Both the position numbers and the translations under genes were made by a program. A stretch of DNA of 47,555 bases from Acidobacteriaceae bacterium (GTDB taxonomy: Bacteria; Acidobacteriota; Terriglobia; Terriglobales; Acidobacteriaceae), in NCBI GenBank assembly GCA_030042915.1, contig JASHYS010000160.1:1-47555 (forward strand). The letters run 5' to 3'. Under the pieces are notes generated by a model. The model was not told where the DNA came from and ran no database searches. It worked only from the letters and a program-made list of their open reading frames with translations. This document shows, piece after piece, positions 1 to 9,986 of this stretch (position 1 is the stretch's first letter; every line of letters starts with the position of its first letter).

Positions 1-308
1 CTTGCCACTCGGAATTCCTTTCCCTGCCAAGTGTCGCAAAGAACTCTGTCTCATTTAGTGGGGTCAGTCCACGGGGCGCCTTATTCTGTTCAAAATCGTA
101 TTCCGAAATGGACTGAATACGGGATAGGGTCACATTAAGCCCCATTTGCGATGCCGATCACGGCCACCAATCGTCTGTTCACTTCTATCGATGGCCTTCC
201 CTGGGTCGTTCCAACCTCCTTTAACCGCTAAGAATCGTCGCCCACTTCAAGTAGATGGAATTTTGGCAATAGACAACATGTTATCGTGCAGAGCAGCCAA
301 CAAACTGC
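1..308. other. No recognisable gene at left edge
   Basis: No protein family is recognised here. A plus-strand frame is open from the window edge to a stop near 135 and could be the tail of a gene starting outside, but the peptide (ending in EYGIGSH) matches nothing I know. The 128-codon plus-strand frame beginning near 146 runs into the antisense of the TonB receptor and looks like a shadow. Confidence 0.4.
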
Positions 309-338
309 GGGCTCTCGGATATAAAAACCTGAGAGCCC
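309..338 (-). terminator. Stem-loop after TonB receptor gene
   Basis: GGGCTCTC at 309-316 pairs perfectly with GAGAGCCC at 331-338. GG/CC can extend the stem past a bulged T, closing an A-rich loop. It lies 27 bp beyond the receptor stop codon. On the minus strand it is followed by a sequence with only short T runs, so it is a weak intrinsic terminator or an mRNA-stabilising hairpin. Confidence 0.5.
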
Positions 339-364
339 ATAAGTTCACAGCGACCATTCGGAGC

Positions 365-3300
365 TTAGAAGGTGAAGCGAGCAGTAAGCGTGACCTGCCG
401 CGGGTCCATCATGTTGCCCGGCGCAAACATAGTTCCGAAATTAGAATTTCCATTTTCGCCGATCACGCCCGAACTCACATTTGTGATCGTATTGACTACA
501 TTCGCATTGCTTCCACTTGGGAAACCAGATAATGCGCTCGGAAGGATGTTTGGGTGGTTGAGAAAGTTGGTGAACTCGCCGAGAAGCTTGAGCTTGTACC
601 GTTCCGTGATCGGGAAATCTCGGGTAATATTCAAGTTCACATTTTGAAAAGAAGGCATACGGAGTTGGGTCATGTAGGTTGGCGTGTTTCCGTACCAATA
701 CTGATCGACGCTATAGTTGCCATTTGGGAACTGAACAACCTGGTTGGTGAAAGCGTCGGGGTTCCACTTCAGATAGCTGTACTGGGGAGGAGTAATGCTG
801 TGGCCGTCCGGAAGTGTAACGGAAGTATGGCCATCATACCAGTGCTGCATTGACTTTGGAACCTCGAGCGGCTGACCGGTCTCGATGCATTTTTGATCGA
901 TGCTACCGATGTTGTTACTGCCGGAGCCGGTGGTGCTAGCGCCGCTGCAGTCAGGACCCCATGGCAGGCCCTCTTGCAGGGTAACCACGCTTCCCAGTGT
1001 CCATCCGCCGGCCAGTGCCCTGGCAACTGGACTTCCCAGTTCCCATTTCCCGCCGCTGCCCCATTGATCCTGGTATGTCACCACTGCAACGAAGCGGTTC
1101 GGGATATCGAAACCTTGAATTCCATAGTTGCTCTGAAGGTTCGCGTAGTTGAACCCACCATTGCTGGCCGTGTTTCCTGAAACCGCTTGCGATTCGGCGT
1201 AGGTCGAGTAATTCGCCCCCTCCGAAATTCCTGTCGCATGGGACCAATCGTAGGTAAATTGCGCTGTCAACCCAGTTGAGTAGGAATGCTTCAAAGAGAG
1301 TTCCAGGGAATTGTACAGCGATGAGCCTACGTCGTTAATTACCGTCTGCCCCAGCAACCCGAGATAACCCTGCTGAGATTGAATGGCTGAGATCGTCGTG
1401 TCACCGATCGGGCCTGTTGCATAACCGATCAGGGCGGGCATCGGATTGTTGACTTGCTGCTGCGAGGGATCATTGTTGCCGTTAGAAGCGACCCATTGGC
1501 TTCGCCAAGCCTGCAGGGTCGTTTGCGGAATTTGAAATTCTCCGTTCAAAGGCCAGAGGCGCCAGGGAAGGCGGGAACCCTTCGACCCCACATACCCTGC
1601 CGATGCCAGCCAACCGCGCATGCGGCGCTCCACAAAAACGTTCCACTGATCGACATAGCTGTTTTTCATGGTGCGGATGAAGTTGTCGGCGCCCGCATTG
1701 CCATTCTCCTCGCCATAGATCCACGGGCTTTGCCCAGACTTATACGTCCCTTGAAACGGAGCGATAAGCAGGGTGGTGTCTGCCTGATCCTCAAAGCGGC
1801 CTTGATCGGGATTGCCGGCGGGCAACGTGTCTCCGACTCCGCCCGGCATACCGTTGACGTTGAGCCCGTAAGGTTCCGCTTCCGATCCGCCCGACCACGC
1901 ACCACCGCCATAGACCGTGCCATTGGCATTGTAGCCAGTGTTACTGGGCGCATAGATTCGCCCATAACCACCCCGAAGTGCGGTCCGATCTGTCAACCTA
2001 TAGGCTGCGCCGACGCGAGGCGCAAAGTCGCTATATTCGGTGTTCCACAAATTCCGGGAATAGCCGCTGGTTCCAGGGAAAGCAAATATTCCCAACGCCG
2101 CCTGTGGATTCGCATACCCGCCAAAGGGAGTGGAAACGTCCAGGCCGGCCGCATATGGATTCTCGCCGGACAGATTGACCGAATATTCCCTGTTGTGCCG
2201 TTCCGTCGGCCCAGGCTGGATCTCGTAGCGAAGGCCAAGATTGACGGTCAGCCGGTTGGTTACCTTCCAGTCGTTCTGGGTAAAGAAGGCGCCCCATTTG
2301 AAGGACAGCGCCGGAATGACCCCACTGCCAGGATCATCCCTGTAGCCCATGACGCCGAGCGCTCCCTGTGCATATGGGGTGCCACTCTGCTGCGGGTTCG
2401 TGTTGAGGGCGCCATCGGCGCTGCCATTTGTGGTGTAATACTGCTCACAGTAGCACTCCGTACTGTAGGCTCCGAGAGACGGAGTCATCCATTCCACGTC
2501 CCTCCAATTGCCCTGGTCGATGCGCTGGTCAAAACCATCTTTCAATGTCCATTTGCCCATCACCTTGGTGATGCTGGCATTGAAATCATAGTTATTCTGA
2601 TGTTCGTTCTTCCAATTCCATTGGGTGTTATTCAATGACTGGGAATAGGCAGCCCCATAGCCGAGAGAGTAGACAGACGGAGCCACACCGGGGATAACGA
2701 TTAAAGCTTGCTCAGAGGCTGGCATGCCATAGGCTGCGTACGTGTTTCCCGTGGTCGCGCTGCCGGTGGTGAACCCACCATCTGTGGGATAGGTGTTTAT
2801 ACTTGCGATCCGCGTATAACCAACATGGAGGTCGACAAAGGTGGTCGGATTCAGCGTAATGATGTCGCCGATGGCAACGTAGGGGTCGTTGTCTTGATCA
2901 TTGGCTTGCGACATCCATAGCCAGGGACTCTTCGGGCCCCACACATTCACACCGGACGCGGTGCCATCCTGAATCCCTCCGGAGAGATAGAAGGAGTTCT
3001 TCCCAAAATGAAAGTCCATCCGTGAAGCGAAATTATTACGGGTTGTGGGAGCAGTACCGCTATAAAAATAGTTATTGGTGCCATAAATATCGCCCGTGCG
3101 GTTTGGCTCCGGAAATGCTTGAAGGTACTTCAGGCCATACGGGTCCGTACCATCTCCGCCAATTAACGTTTGGACTTTCGAACCGCAACCGTACGCACTG
3201 CAGTTCGCCAGGTTCGTCTCGGCAGGGTATAGCGTCCTTTGAAAGACCCCGTTACCGAGCGACGTGACGTCAAATGGGTTATAGACTGTGGCGGGCTTCG

Positions 3301-4393
3301 GTGTACCGTTGGAATTAATCAGCGTCGCGCCATAATCCCCTTGGCGCTGAAGATCCGTCGGAACTGTGGCGAGTCCGCTGGCCGGTTGAGTGAACCAGAG
3401 ACGATCGAAGGAGGCAAAGAAAAATACTTTGTTTTTCCCGTTGAAGAGCTTGGGAAGAATAACCGGCCCTCCGATGCTGCCACCAGCTTCGTCGACGCGA
3501 TACTTTTGGCGCGGAATACCTTGAATGTTATTGGCAAGCCCGTTCGCATTCAATTGCTCATTGCGCAGGTTGTAGAAGAGATCACCGTGGAAATCATTCG
3601 TGCCGTTCTTGGTGACCATCTGGATGACGGCCTGGCCCCCGCCGAGATCGGCAGAGAGATCATTCGCCGCCACAGTGACTTCCTGGAGCGCATCCCGATT
3701 GGGCATGACGGCTATTGAATGCCAGCCAGAGTCCTGCACTGGAACCCCATCAAGCTGTATGTCATCCATTCCGATCTCGCCGCCATTCACTCTGATCTCG
3801 GAATACCCAATACGATCCTCATAGCCCACACCCAGATTTTCGTCGTTGTACATGCCCGGGGCCGGCACCACGCCTGCCGACAGAGATGCGTAGTACAACG
3901 GATCATCGTTGATATTGGGCAAGTTGTTAATTTCTTGTGTCTCGACCGTTCCCTCCACCGACGAGCTTTCGGTCTGCAGCTGGGCCGTATTGGCGCTAAC
4001 CTGAACCACCTGATTGGTCCCGCCCACCGAGAGTACGGCGTTCACCTGCACCGTAGCGCCCGTTCCGACCACGATCCCTTTTACACGGTAGGACTTGAAT
4101 CCCGGCGCATCGATCAACACAGCATATTGACCCGCCGCCAGATAAGGCATGGTGTAATCGCCCACCGCCCCGGACTGCGTTTTTACTGATTCGTTGGTGA
4201 GCTGGTTCGTGACGGTGACAACCGCCTGGGGAACAACCGCGCCGCTCTGATCGGTTACCGTGCCCGTAATCGTGCTGTTTCTCACCTGCGCCCAAGCCGC
4301 GCCGATGGTGAGCGAGAAAGCGAGAAGGGCGATTGAAACCTTGACAATTTGCGCCATTCCAAGCCAATTTGTCCAAAACTTCGTTGCTTTCAT
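365..4393 (-). CDS. TonB-dependent receptor, Oar-like, with carboxypeptidase-regulatory N-terminal domain
   Basis: Outer-membrane receptor for active uptake of a large substrate, probably an oligosaccharide. The start is ATG 4393, because GGGAGG lies 6-7 bp upstream; an upstream in-frame start at 4432 has no such site. The 1342-residue protein has a Sec signal peptide ending near AWAQ (about residue 36). A beta-sandwich of the carboxypeptidase-regulatory type follows at about 40-125 (STITGTVTDQSGAVVPQA). Then come a plug domain and a long aromatic-rich beta-barrel ending in the sequence RFTF with terminal Phe, the usual outer-membrane targeting residue. This architecture is typical of Acidobacteriota receptors. 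No SusD-like gene is adjacent. It is divergent from the TPR gene. Its promoter has TTGACA (minus strand, 4689-4684), with the palindromic operator 4662-4671 lying on the -10. The substrate cannot be read from the sequence; the neighbours suggest a glycan. Confidence 0.9.
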   Translation of the reverse strand: MKATKFWTNWLGMAQIVKVSIALLAFSLTIGAAWAQVRNSTITGTVTDQSGAVVPQAVVTVTNQLTNESVKTQSGAVGDYTMPYLAAGQYAVLIDAPGFKSYRVKGIVVGTGATVQVNAVLSVGGTNQVVQVSANTAQLQTESSSVEGTVETQEINNLPNINDDPLYYASLSAGVVPAPGMYNDENLGVGYEDRIGYSEIRVNGGEIGMDDIQLDGVPVQDSGWHSIAVMPNRDALQEVTVAANDLSADLGGGQAVIQMVTKNGTNDFHGDLFYNLRNEQLNANGLANNIQGIPRQKYRVDEAGGSIGGPVILPKLFNGKNKVFFFASFDRLWFTQPASGLATVPTDLQRQGDYGATLINSNGTPKPATVYNPFDVTSLGNGVFQRTLYPAETNLANCSAYGCGSKVQTLIGGDGTDPYGLKYLQAFPEPNRTGDIYGTNNYFYSGTAPTTRNNFASRMDFHFGKNSFYLSGGIQDGTASGVNVWGPKSPWLWMSQANDQDNDPYVAIGDIITLNPTTFVDLHVGYTRIASINTYPTDGGFTTGSATTGNTYAAYGMPASEQALIVIPGVAPSVYSLGYGAAYSQSLNNTQWNWKNEHQNNYDFNASITKVMGKWTLKDGFDQRIDQGNWRDVEWMTPSLGAYSTECYCEQYYTTNGSADGALNTNPQQSGTPYAQGALGVMGYRDDPGSGVIPALSFKWGAFFTQNDWKVTNRLTVNLGLRYEIQPGPTERHNREYSVNLSGENPYAAGLDVSTPFGGYANPQAALGIFAFPGTSGYSRNLWNTEYSDFAPRVGAAYRLTDRTALRGGYGRIYAPSNTGYNANGTVYGGGAWSGGSEAEPYGLNVNGMPGGVGDTLPAGNPDQGRFEDQADTTLLIAPFQGTYKSGQSPWIYGEENGNAGADNFIRTMKNSYVDQWNVFVERRMRGWLASAGYVGSKGSRLPWRLWPLNGEFQIPQTTLQAWRSQWVASNGNNDPSQQQVNNPMPALIGYATGPIGDTTISAIQSQQGYLGLLGQTVINDVGSSLYNSLELSLKHSYSTGLTAQFTYDWSHATGISEGANYSTYAESQAVSGNTASNGGFNYANLQSNYGIQGFDIPNRFVAVVTYQDQWGSGGKWELGSPVARALAGGWTLGSVVTLQEGLPWGPDCSGASTTGSGSNNIGSIDQKCIETGQPLEVPKSMQHWYDGHTSVTLPDGHSITPPQYSYLKWNPDAFTNQVVQFPNGNYSVDQYWYGNTPTYMTQLRMPSFQNVNLNITRDFPITERYKLKLLGEFTNFLNHPNILPSALSGFPSGSNANVVNTITNVSSGVIGENGNSNFGTMFAPGNMMDPRQVTLTARFTF

Positions 4394-4440
4394 TTGGTCC
4401 TCCCGTGAGTTCCGCTGAGCTCGTATTTGCATCCAGTAAC

Positions 4441-4450
4441 TGACAGATCA
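4441..4450. promoter_or_regulatory. Degenerate operator-like site near the receptor start
   Basis: TGACAGATCA differs at one base from TGACATATCA, the locus palindrome. It lies 48 bp upstream of the receptor ATG and about 210 bp from the perfect copy at 4662. It could be an auxiliary repressor site or a chance match. Confidence 0.25.
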
Positions 4451-4660
4451 GCTACCAACCGTTTGGTTCAAGCCTTTGTGGCCGGTTATGAGTGGAGTTA
4501 AGCGTTGAAAACTGGTTCCTCTCCGTGTCCAGCCTCAATCCCCTTGGTCGCCGCGGGTTTTCAAGAGCACTTGGATGGCGACAGCACCGAGCTAGTTCTT
4601 CAAGAAGGGAGGCGGAGCTATTTCTGAGTACTTCTCGGCCCGATCTTTCCGAATGACAAT

Positions 4661-4689
4661 TTGATATATCAAATATAGAAAGCTGTCAA
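4661..4689 (-). promoter_or_regulatory. Promoter and GntR-type operator for the TonB receptor
   Basis: TTGATATATCAA (4661-4672) is a perfect 12-bp palindrome carrying the locus operator TGATATATCA (4662-4671). On the minus strand a perfect -35 box TTGACA occupies 4689-4684. TATATC follows after 15 bp and TATCAA after 17 bp, so the operator covers the -10. This position fits repression by steric block. Confidence 0.75.
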
Positions 4690-4902
4690 GAGAAAAATGA
4701 AATATGTTTTTTCCATTGCGTACGGCACCGGGAGAATCTATGAAGCTATTGATCCTGCATAGCTTTTTTGAAAGATGGATCTTCTGGTCTTGCATAACGA
4801 CGAGCGGCCCACTCGTGCAGCCGACAGGACCACTGCCTCGTTCGCACAATCGAGAGGGGGGCGCGCGCCCGAGTTTCCGGGCGTGGATATGCCGGTTTTA
4901 CT

Positions 4903-4920
4903 CGGTGATACAGATCACGT
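4903..4920. promoter_or_regulatory. CRP/FNR-like inverted repeat upstream of the TPR gene
   Basis: GTGA at 4905-4908 and TCAC at 4915-4918 are separated by six bases (TACAGA), the spacing of a CRP-family site. It lies about 50 bp upstream of the operator at 4966 and could be an activator site for the TPR-CRTAC1 operon. It is one short match, unsupported by copies elsewhere that I noticed. Confidence 0.25.
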
Positions 4921-4964
4921 CTTGCAGTGCTCTTTATCGCTGGCCAACTTCAGGCAAACCCTAA

Positions 4965-4976
4965 TTGACATATCAG
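4965..4976 (+). promoter_or_regulatory. GntR-type operator upstream of TPR-CRTAC1
   Basis: TTGACATATCAG contains TGACATATCA (4966-4975), a one-base variant of the locus palindrome. The identical 12-mer recurs at 16540 (+) and 33037-33048 (-). It contains a consensus TTGACA, so here the repressor would overlap a -35 box; I do not see a good -10 at the right distance. It lies 210 bp upstream of the preferred TPR start, which argues against the much longer in-frame start at 4775. Confidence 0.6.
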
Positions 4977-5185
4977 GATTCCGCGGCGTAATCTGGTTCA
5001 ACTTGTTTGGGAAGATCGCCGAGATGTGGTCCACATTGACCAAGGTTGGGTCGAACCCCGGGCTTCGCTGCTTTAGGTTCGGCGCCCCTAACGGTTGGGA
5101 TCGCGATCGAAGCCAGTCGATTACGGTCGGCAATCAACACTTCCGCTCGGGTTGTGCGCTGCCGCGAACCTTGATTCACCCTGGC

Positions 5186-8161
5186 ATGCGGAAGGCGAGC
5201 CGGAACATTTCCTTGTTTCGGGGTCCAGCCACAATCGGACTCGCAATGGCAGCCTGCTTGAGCGTGGGCGGTCTGGCCGTGTGCTCCGCCGCACGAGCGA
5301 CCTGCACGGGCCCGACTTCGCTCGAAGCGCGGATTCATGTCCATCCCGATGCCGGCGCCTATGCCGAATTAGGCGTCTGGTTCTCCGCGAATCACCAGTC
5401 GGAATGCGCGGCGGAGACTTACCGGTCAGGTTTGAAGCTGGCGCCCGACTCGGCGCGGCTCAACTATTTGCTGGGCAGCAGCCTCTATGCGGTAAGCCAT
5501 TTCGAAGAAGCTGTCGTGCCGCTCAGAAAGGCTGCCCGTCTCAATCCCCAGGATTTACAAGTGCGCCTTCTGCTGGGCGCGGTTCTGGCCAAACTAGGTC
5601 GCAACCGGGAAGCAGCTTACGAGTGGAGGGCCGCTCTGAAGATCGACCCCAGCTCGAAAGCCGCGCTCGATGGTCAGGCCAAGAGCCTCATCGCCACCGG
5701 GGATTACGCATCGGTGATCCGCAGTTTGGGCGGCGTGGCGCGCGACGACAACCTGACCCTCGATCTGGCCATTGCGTACAGAGATTCGGGCAGGCTGGAT
5801 GAAGCCGCGCAGACGCTGAAGCTAGGCCTAGACACCGATCCCGGCTCCGACGCTTTGACCGGGGCTTTGGTCGCTCTCTACGACGTAACGAACTATGCAG
5901 CTGCGAACGAGCTGGCAGAAAAGATCGCCCGCCAAAAACCCGACGATCTGGAAGCGCAGCGGATCTATCTCCGGAGCCTGGTGATGCTGGGCGACAGCGA
6001 TCATGCCGTGCCTCTCGCGCGCAATCTACTGGTGCAGGCCCCGCACGATGCCGATTTGCTGAATTTGAACGGCGTGCTGGAAAAGAAGGCGGGGGAATAC
6101 CAGGCCGCCCGTAAGCATCTTGAAGAAGCAGTGACGCTTGATCCCAATAACCCTAACCCACGCGTGAACCTGGGGCTGGTCCTGGAAGAATTGAATGATC
6201 CCGCCAGAGCAAAGGTTCAGCTGGAAAAAGCCCTGGCACTGGGCAGGGACGAACCGCAGGTCCACTTCGAGTTATCGAAGGTTCTGCGCAGTCTGGGGGA
6301 AACCGAGGCGGCACAAAAACAGTTGGCGCTCTTCCAGCAAGAGCAGAAGCAGGAATCGGGCCGTGCTTTGGCCGTAACCAATGCTCGAGCGGCCGCGGAG
6401 GCGGTGAAGGCCGGAGACAACCAGAAGGCTGCCGAGCTTTATCGGCAGGCATGTGCCGCCGAACCACAGAATGCCAGGCTGGCCTATGAGTTGGCACTGG
6501 TCCTGGACAATCTGGGCGACCGGAGGGGCGAGCGAGCCGCGCTGGAACAGGCGATCCGGGCTAATCCCCACTTTGTCCCGGCACAATACCAGCTCGGCGT
6601 AGTGGACCTGCAGTCCGGCGACAACACTGGCGCGGAGCGGCAGTTCCGGCTGACCGTTGGTGCGGTCCCAGACAATGACCAAGCGTGGATCGGACTGGAA
6701 GCCGCATTGGGCGCCGAAGCCCGCTTTGAGGAAGCACGCAAGGCCGCGGACACGGCACTCCGGCTCGACCCGAACAATGCGGCCACGCTCGACTTCTTGC
6801 TGGGCAGCAGCCTTTATGTCGCGGGCCGCTTCGAAGAAGCCGTTGCGGAGCTTAAGAAGGCTGTACAACTTAATCCTCAGGAATTGCAAGGGCATCTCCT
6901 GCTGGGCGCGACGTTGACCAAACTCGGCCACAACCAGGAAGCGGCTTCGGAGTGGAGCGCTGCTCTGAAGATCGATCCCAGCTCAAAGGCCGCGCTCGAC
7001 GGCCAAGCCAAGAGCCTCATCGCCGCCGGGAATTACGCGTCCGTGATCCGCAGTTTGCGCAGCGTGAAGCGCGATGACGACCTGACCCTCGATCTGGCCA
7101 TCGCGTACAGGGATACAGGCATGCTGGACGAAACGGAGCAAACGCTGAAGCAGGGTCTGGACGCCGATCCCGGCTCCGACGCTTTGACCGGGGCTCTGGT
7201 CGCTCTTTATGACGAAACGAACTATGCGGCTGCGAACGAGCTGGCGGAAAAGATCGCCCTGCAGAAACCCGACGATCTGGAAGCGCAGCGGATTTATCTC
7301 CGGACTCTGGTGACGCTCGGCAACAACGATCGCGCCGTACCGCTCGGGCAGAAGTTGCTGGCACAGGCCCCGCATGACGCTGATTTGCTGAACCTGAACG
7401 GCGTGCTGGAGAGAAAGGCGGGAGACTATCAGACTGCCCGCAAACATCTTGAAGAAGCGGTGGCGCTTGACCCCAACAACTCCGACCCGCGCGTGAACCT
7501 AGGGTTGGTTCTGGTGCAACTAAACGATCCCAGCGGAGCAAAGATGCAGTTGGAAAAGGCCCTCGCGCTGGGCAAGGACGAACCGCAGGTCCACTTCCAG
7601 CTGGCCAAGGTTTTGCGCGCTCTGGGTGAAACGGCGGAGGCGCAGCAGCAGTTGGCGCTCTTCCAGCAAAAGCTGAAGCAGGAGTCAGACCGGGCCATTG
7701 CCGTATCCAAGGCGGCCGGAGCCGCGGAGGCCGTGAAGGGGGGAGATAACCAGAAAGCTGCCGAGCTCTATCGGCAGGCCTGCGCGGTTGAACCGCAGAA
7801 CGCCAAGCTGGCCTATGAGTTAGCCCTCGTTCTGGATCATCTCGGTGACCGGGCAGGCGAGCGAGCCGCATTGGAACAGGCGATCCAGGCCAATCCCTAT
7901 TTTGTCCCGGCACAGTACCAGCTCGGCTCCATGGACTTACAGGCTGGCGACAACGCCGGCGCCGAGCGGCAGTTTCGGCTAACCATCGACGCGGTCCCGG
8001 ACAATGTCCAGGCGTGGATTGGGCTGGCAAATGCGTTGGGCGCTGAATCTCGTTTTGAGGAAGCGCGCAAGGCCGTGGCAACTGCGCTCTTGCTAGACCC
8101 GAACAGTGAGAAGGCTCTCAGCCTCAGCCGGAAGTTGGCTGCCGACGAGAATCAGCACTAG
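5186..8161 (+). CDS. Exported tetratricopeptide-repeat protein with large internal duplication
   Basis: Probable periplasmic scaffold protein made of TPR helices; the partner is unknown. The frame is open from 4775, but ATG 5186 is preferred because it is followed by a basic and then hydrophobic signal-peptide-like stretch (RKASRN, then GLAMAACLSVGGLAV), and because the operator at 4966 lies upstream of it. No strong ribosome site is visible. The 991-residue protein consists almost wholly of TPR units (motifs such as LDPNNPNPRVNLGLVL). About residues 92-535 are repeated as about 535-978 (see the repeat entry). The gene is followed after 22 bp by the CRTAC1 gene, a pairing with a TonB receptor that recurs in Acidobacteriota. 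A role in assembling or assisting the uptake system is inferred from context only. Confidence 0.8.
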   Translation: MRKASRNISLFRGPATIGLAMAACLSVGGLAVCSAARATCTGPTSLEARIHVHPDAGAYAELGVWFSANHQSECAAETYRSGLKLAPDSARLNYLLGSSLYAVSHFEEAVVPLRKAARLNPQDLQVRLLLGAVLAKLGRNREAAYEWRAALKIDPSSKAALDGQAKSLIATGDYASVIRSLGGVARDDNLTLDLAIAYRDSGRLDEAAQTLKLGLDTDPGSDALTGALVALYDVTNYAAANELAEKIARQKPDDLEAQRIYLRSLVMLGDSDHAVPLARNLLVQAPHDADLLNLNGVLEKKAGEYQAARKHLEEAVTLDPNNPNPRVNLGLVLEELNDPARAKVQLEKALALGRDEPQVHFELSKVLRSLGETEAAQKQLALFQQEQKQESGRALAVTNARAAAEAVKAGDNQKAAELYRQACAAEPQNARLAYELALVLDNLGDRRGERAALEQAIRANPHFVPAQYQLGVVDLQSGDNTGAERQFRLTVGAVPDNDQAWIGLEAALGAEARFEEARKAADTALRLDPNNAATLDFLLGSSLYVAGRFEEAVAELKKAVQLNPQELQGHLLLGATLTKLGHNQEAASEWSAALKIDPSSKAALDGQAKSLIAAGNYASVIRSLRSVKRDDDLTLDLAIAYRDTGMLDETEQTLKQGLDADPGSDALTGALVALYDETNYAAANELAEKIALQKPDDLEAQRIYLRTLVTLGNNDRAVPLGQKLLAQAPHDADLLNLNGVLERKAGDYQTARKHLEEAVALDPNNSDPRVNLGLVLVQLNDPSGAKMQLEKALALGKDEPQVHFQLAKVLRALGETAEAQQQLALFQQKLKQESDRAIAVSKAAGAAEAVKGGDNQKAAELYRQACAVEPQNAKLAYELALVLDHLGDRAGERAALEQAIQANPYFVPAQYQLGSMDLQAGDNAGAERQFRLTIDAVPDNVQAWIGLANALGAESRFEEARKAVATALLLDPNSEKALSLSRKLAADENQH
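5461..8118 (+). repeat. Tandem duplication inside the TPR gene, unit about 1329 bp
   Basis: The sequence at 5461-6789 recurs at 6790-8118 with a constant offset of 1329 bp (443 codons). For example, CTGGGCAGCAGCCT is at 5471 and 6800, and the AALKIDPSSKAALDGQAKS and NNPN/NNSD-PRVNLGLVL blocks both occur twice. The copies differ by scattered substitutions, mostly conservative, and both are in frame. I have not computed the identity. Confidence 0.85.
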
Positions 8162-8183
8162 GAATCCGCGGGAGAAAACTTTC

Positions 8184-9953
<1,770 letters not shown>

Positions 9954-9986
9954 AGCGCTTTTCGCCCCGCAAAAACAGCCACTCAA

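Noticed and set aside
1454..2638. 394-codon plus-strand open frame inside the TonB receptor region
   Set aside because: It is antisense to a clear receptor gene, has an Arg/Ile/Pro-rich composition with no family features, and reflects the codon bias of the opposite strand.
4775..5185. N-terminal extension of the TPR protein from 4775
   Set aside because: It would place the operator and the CRP-like site inside coding sequence, and the true signal peptide begins only at 5186.
7017..8081. 354-codon minus-strand open frame across the TPR repeats
   Set aside because: It is a Pro/Arg/Ser-rich shadow of the GC-rich TPR gene; long antisense frames are expected there.
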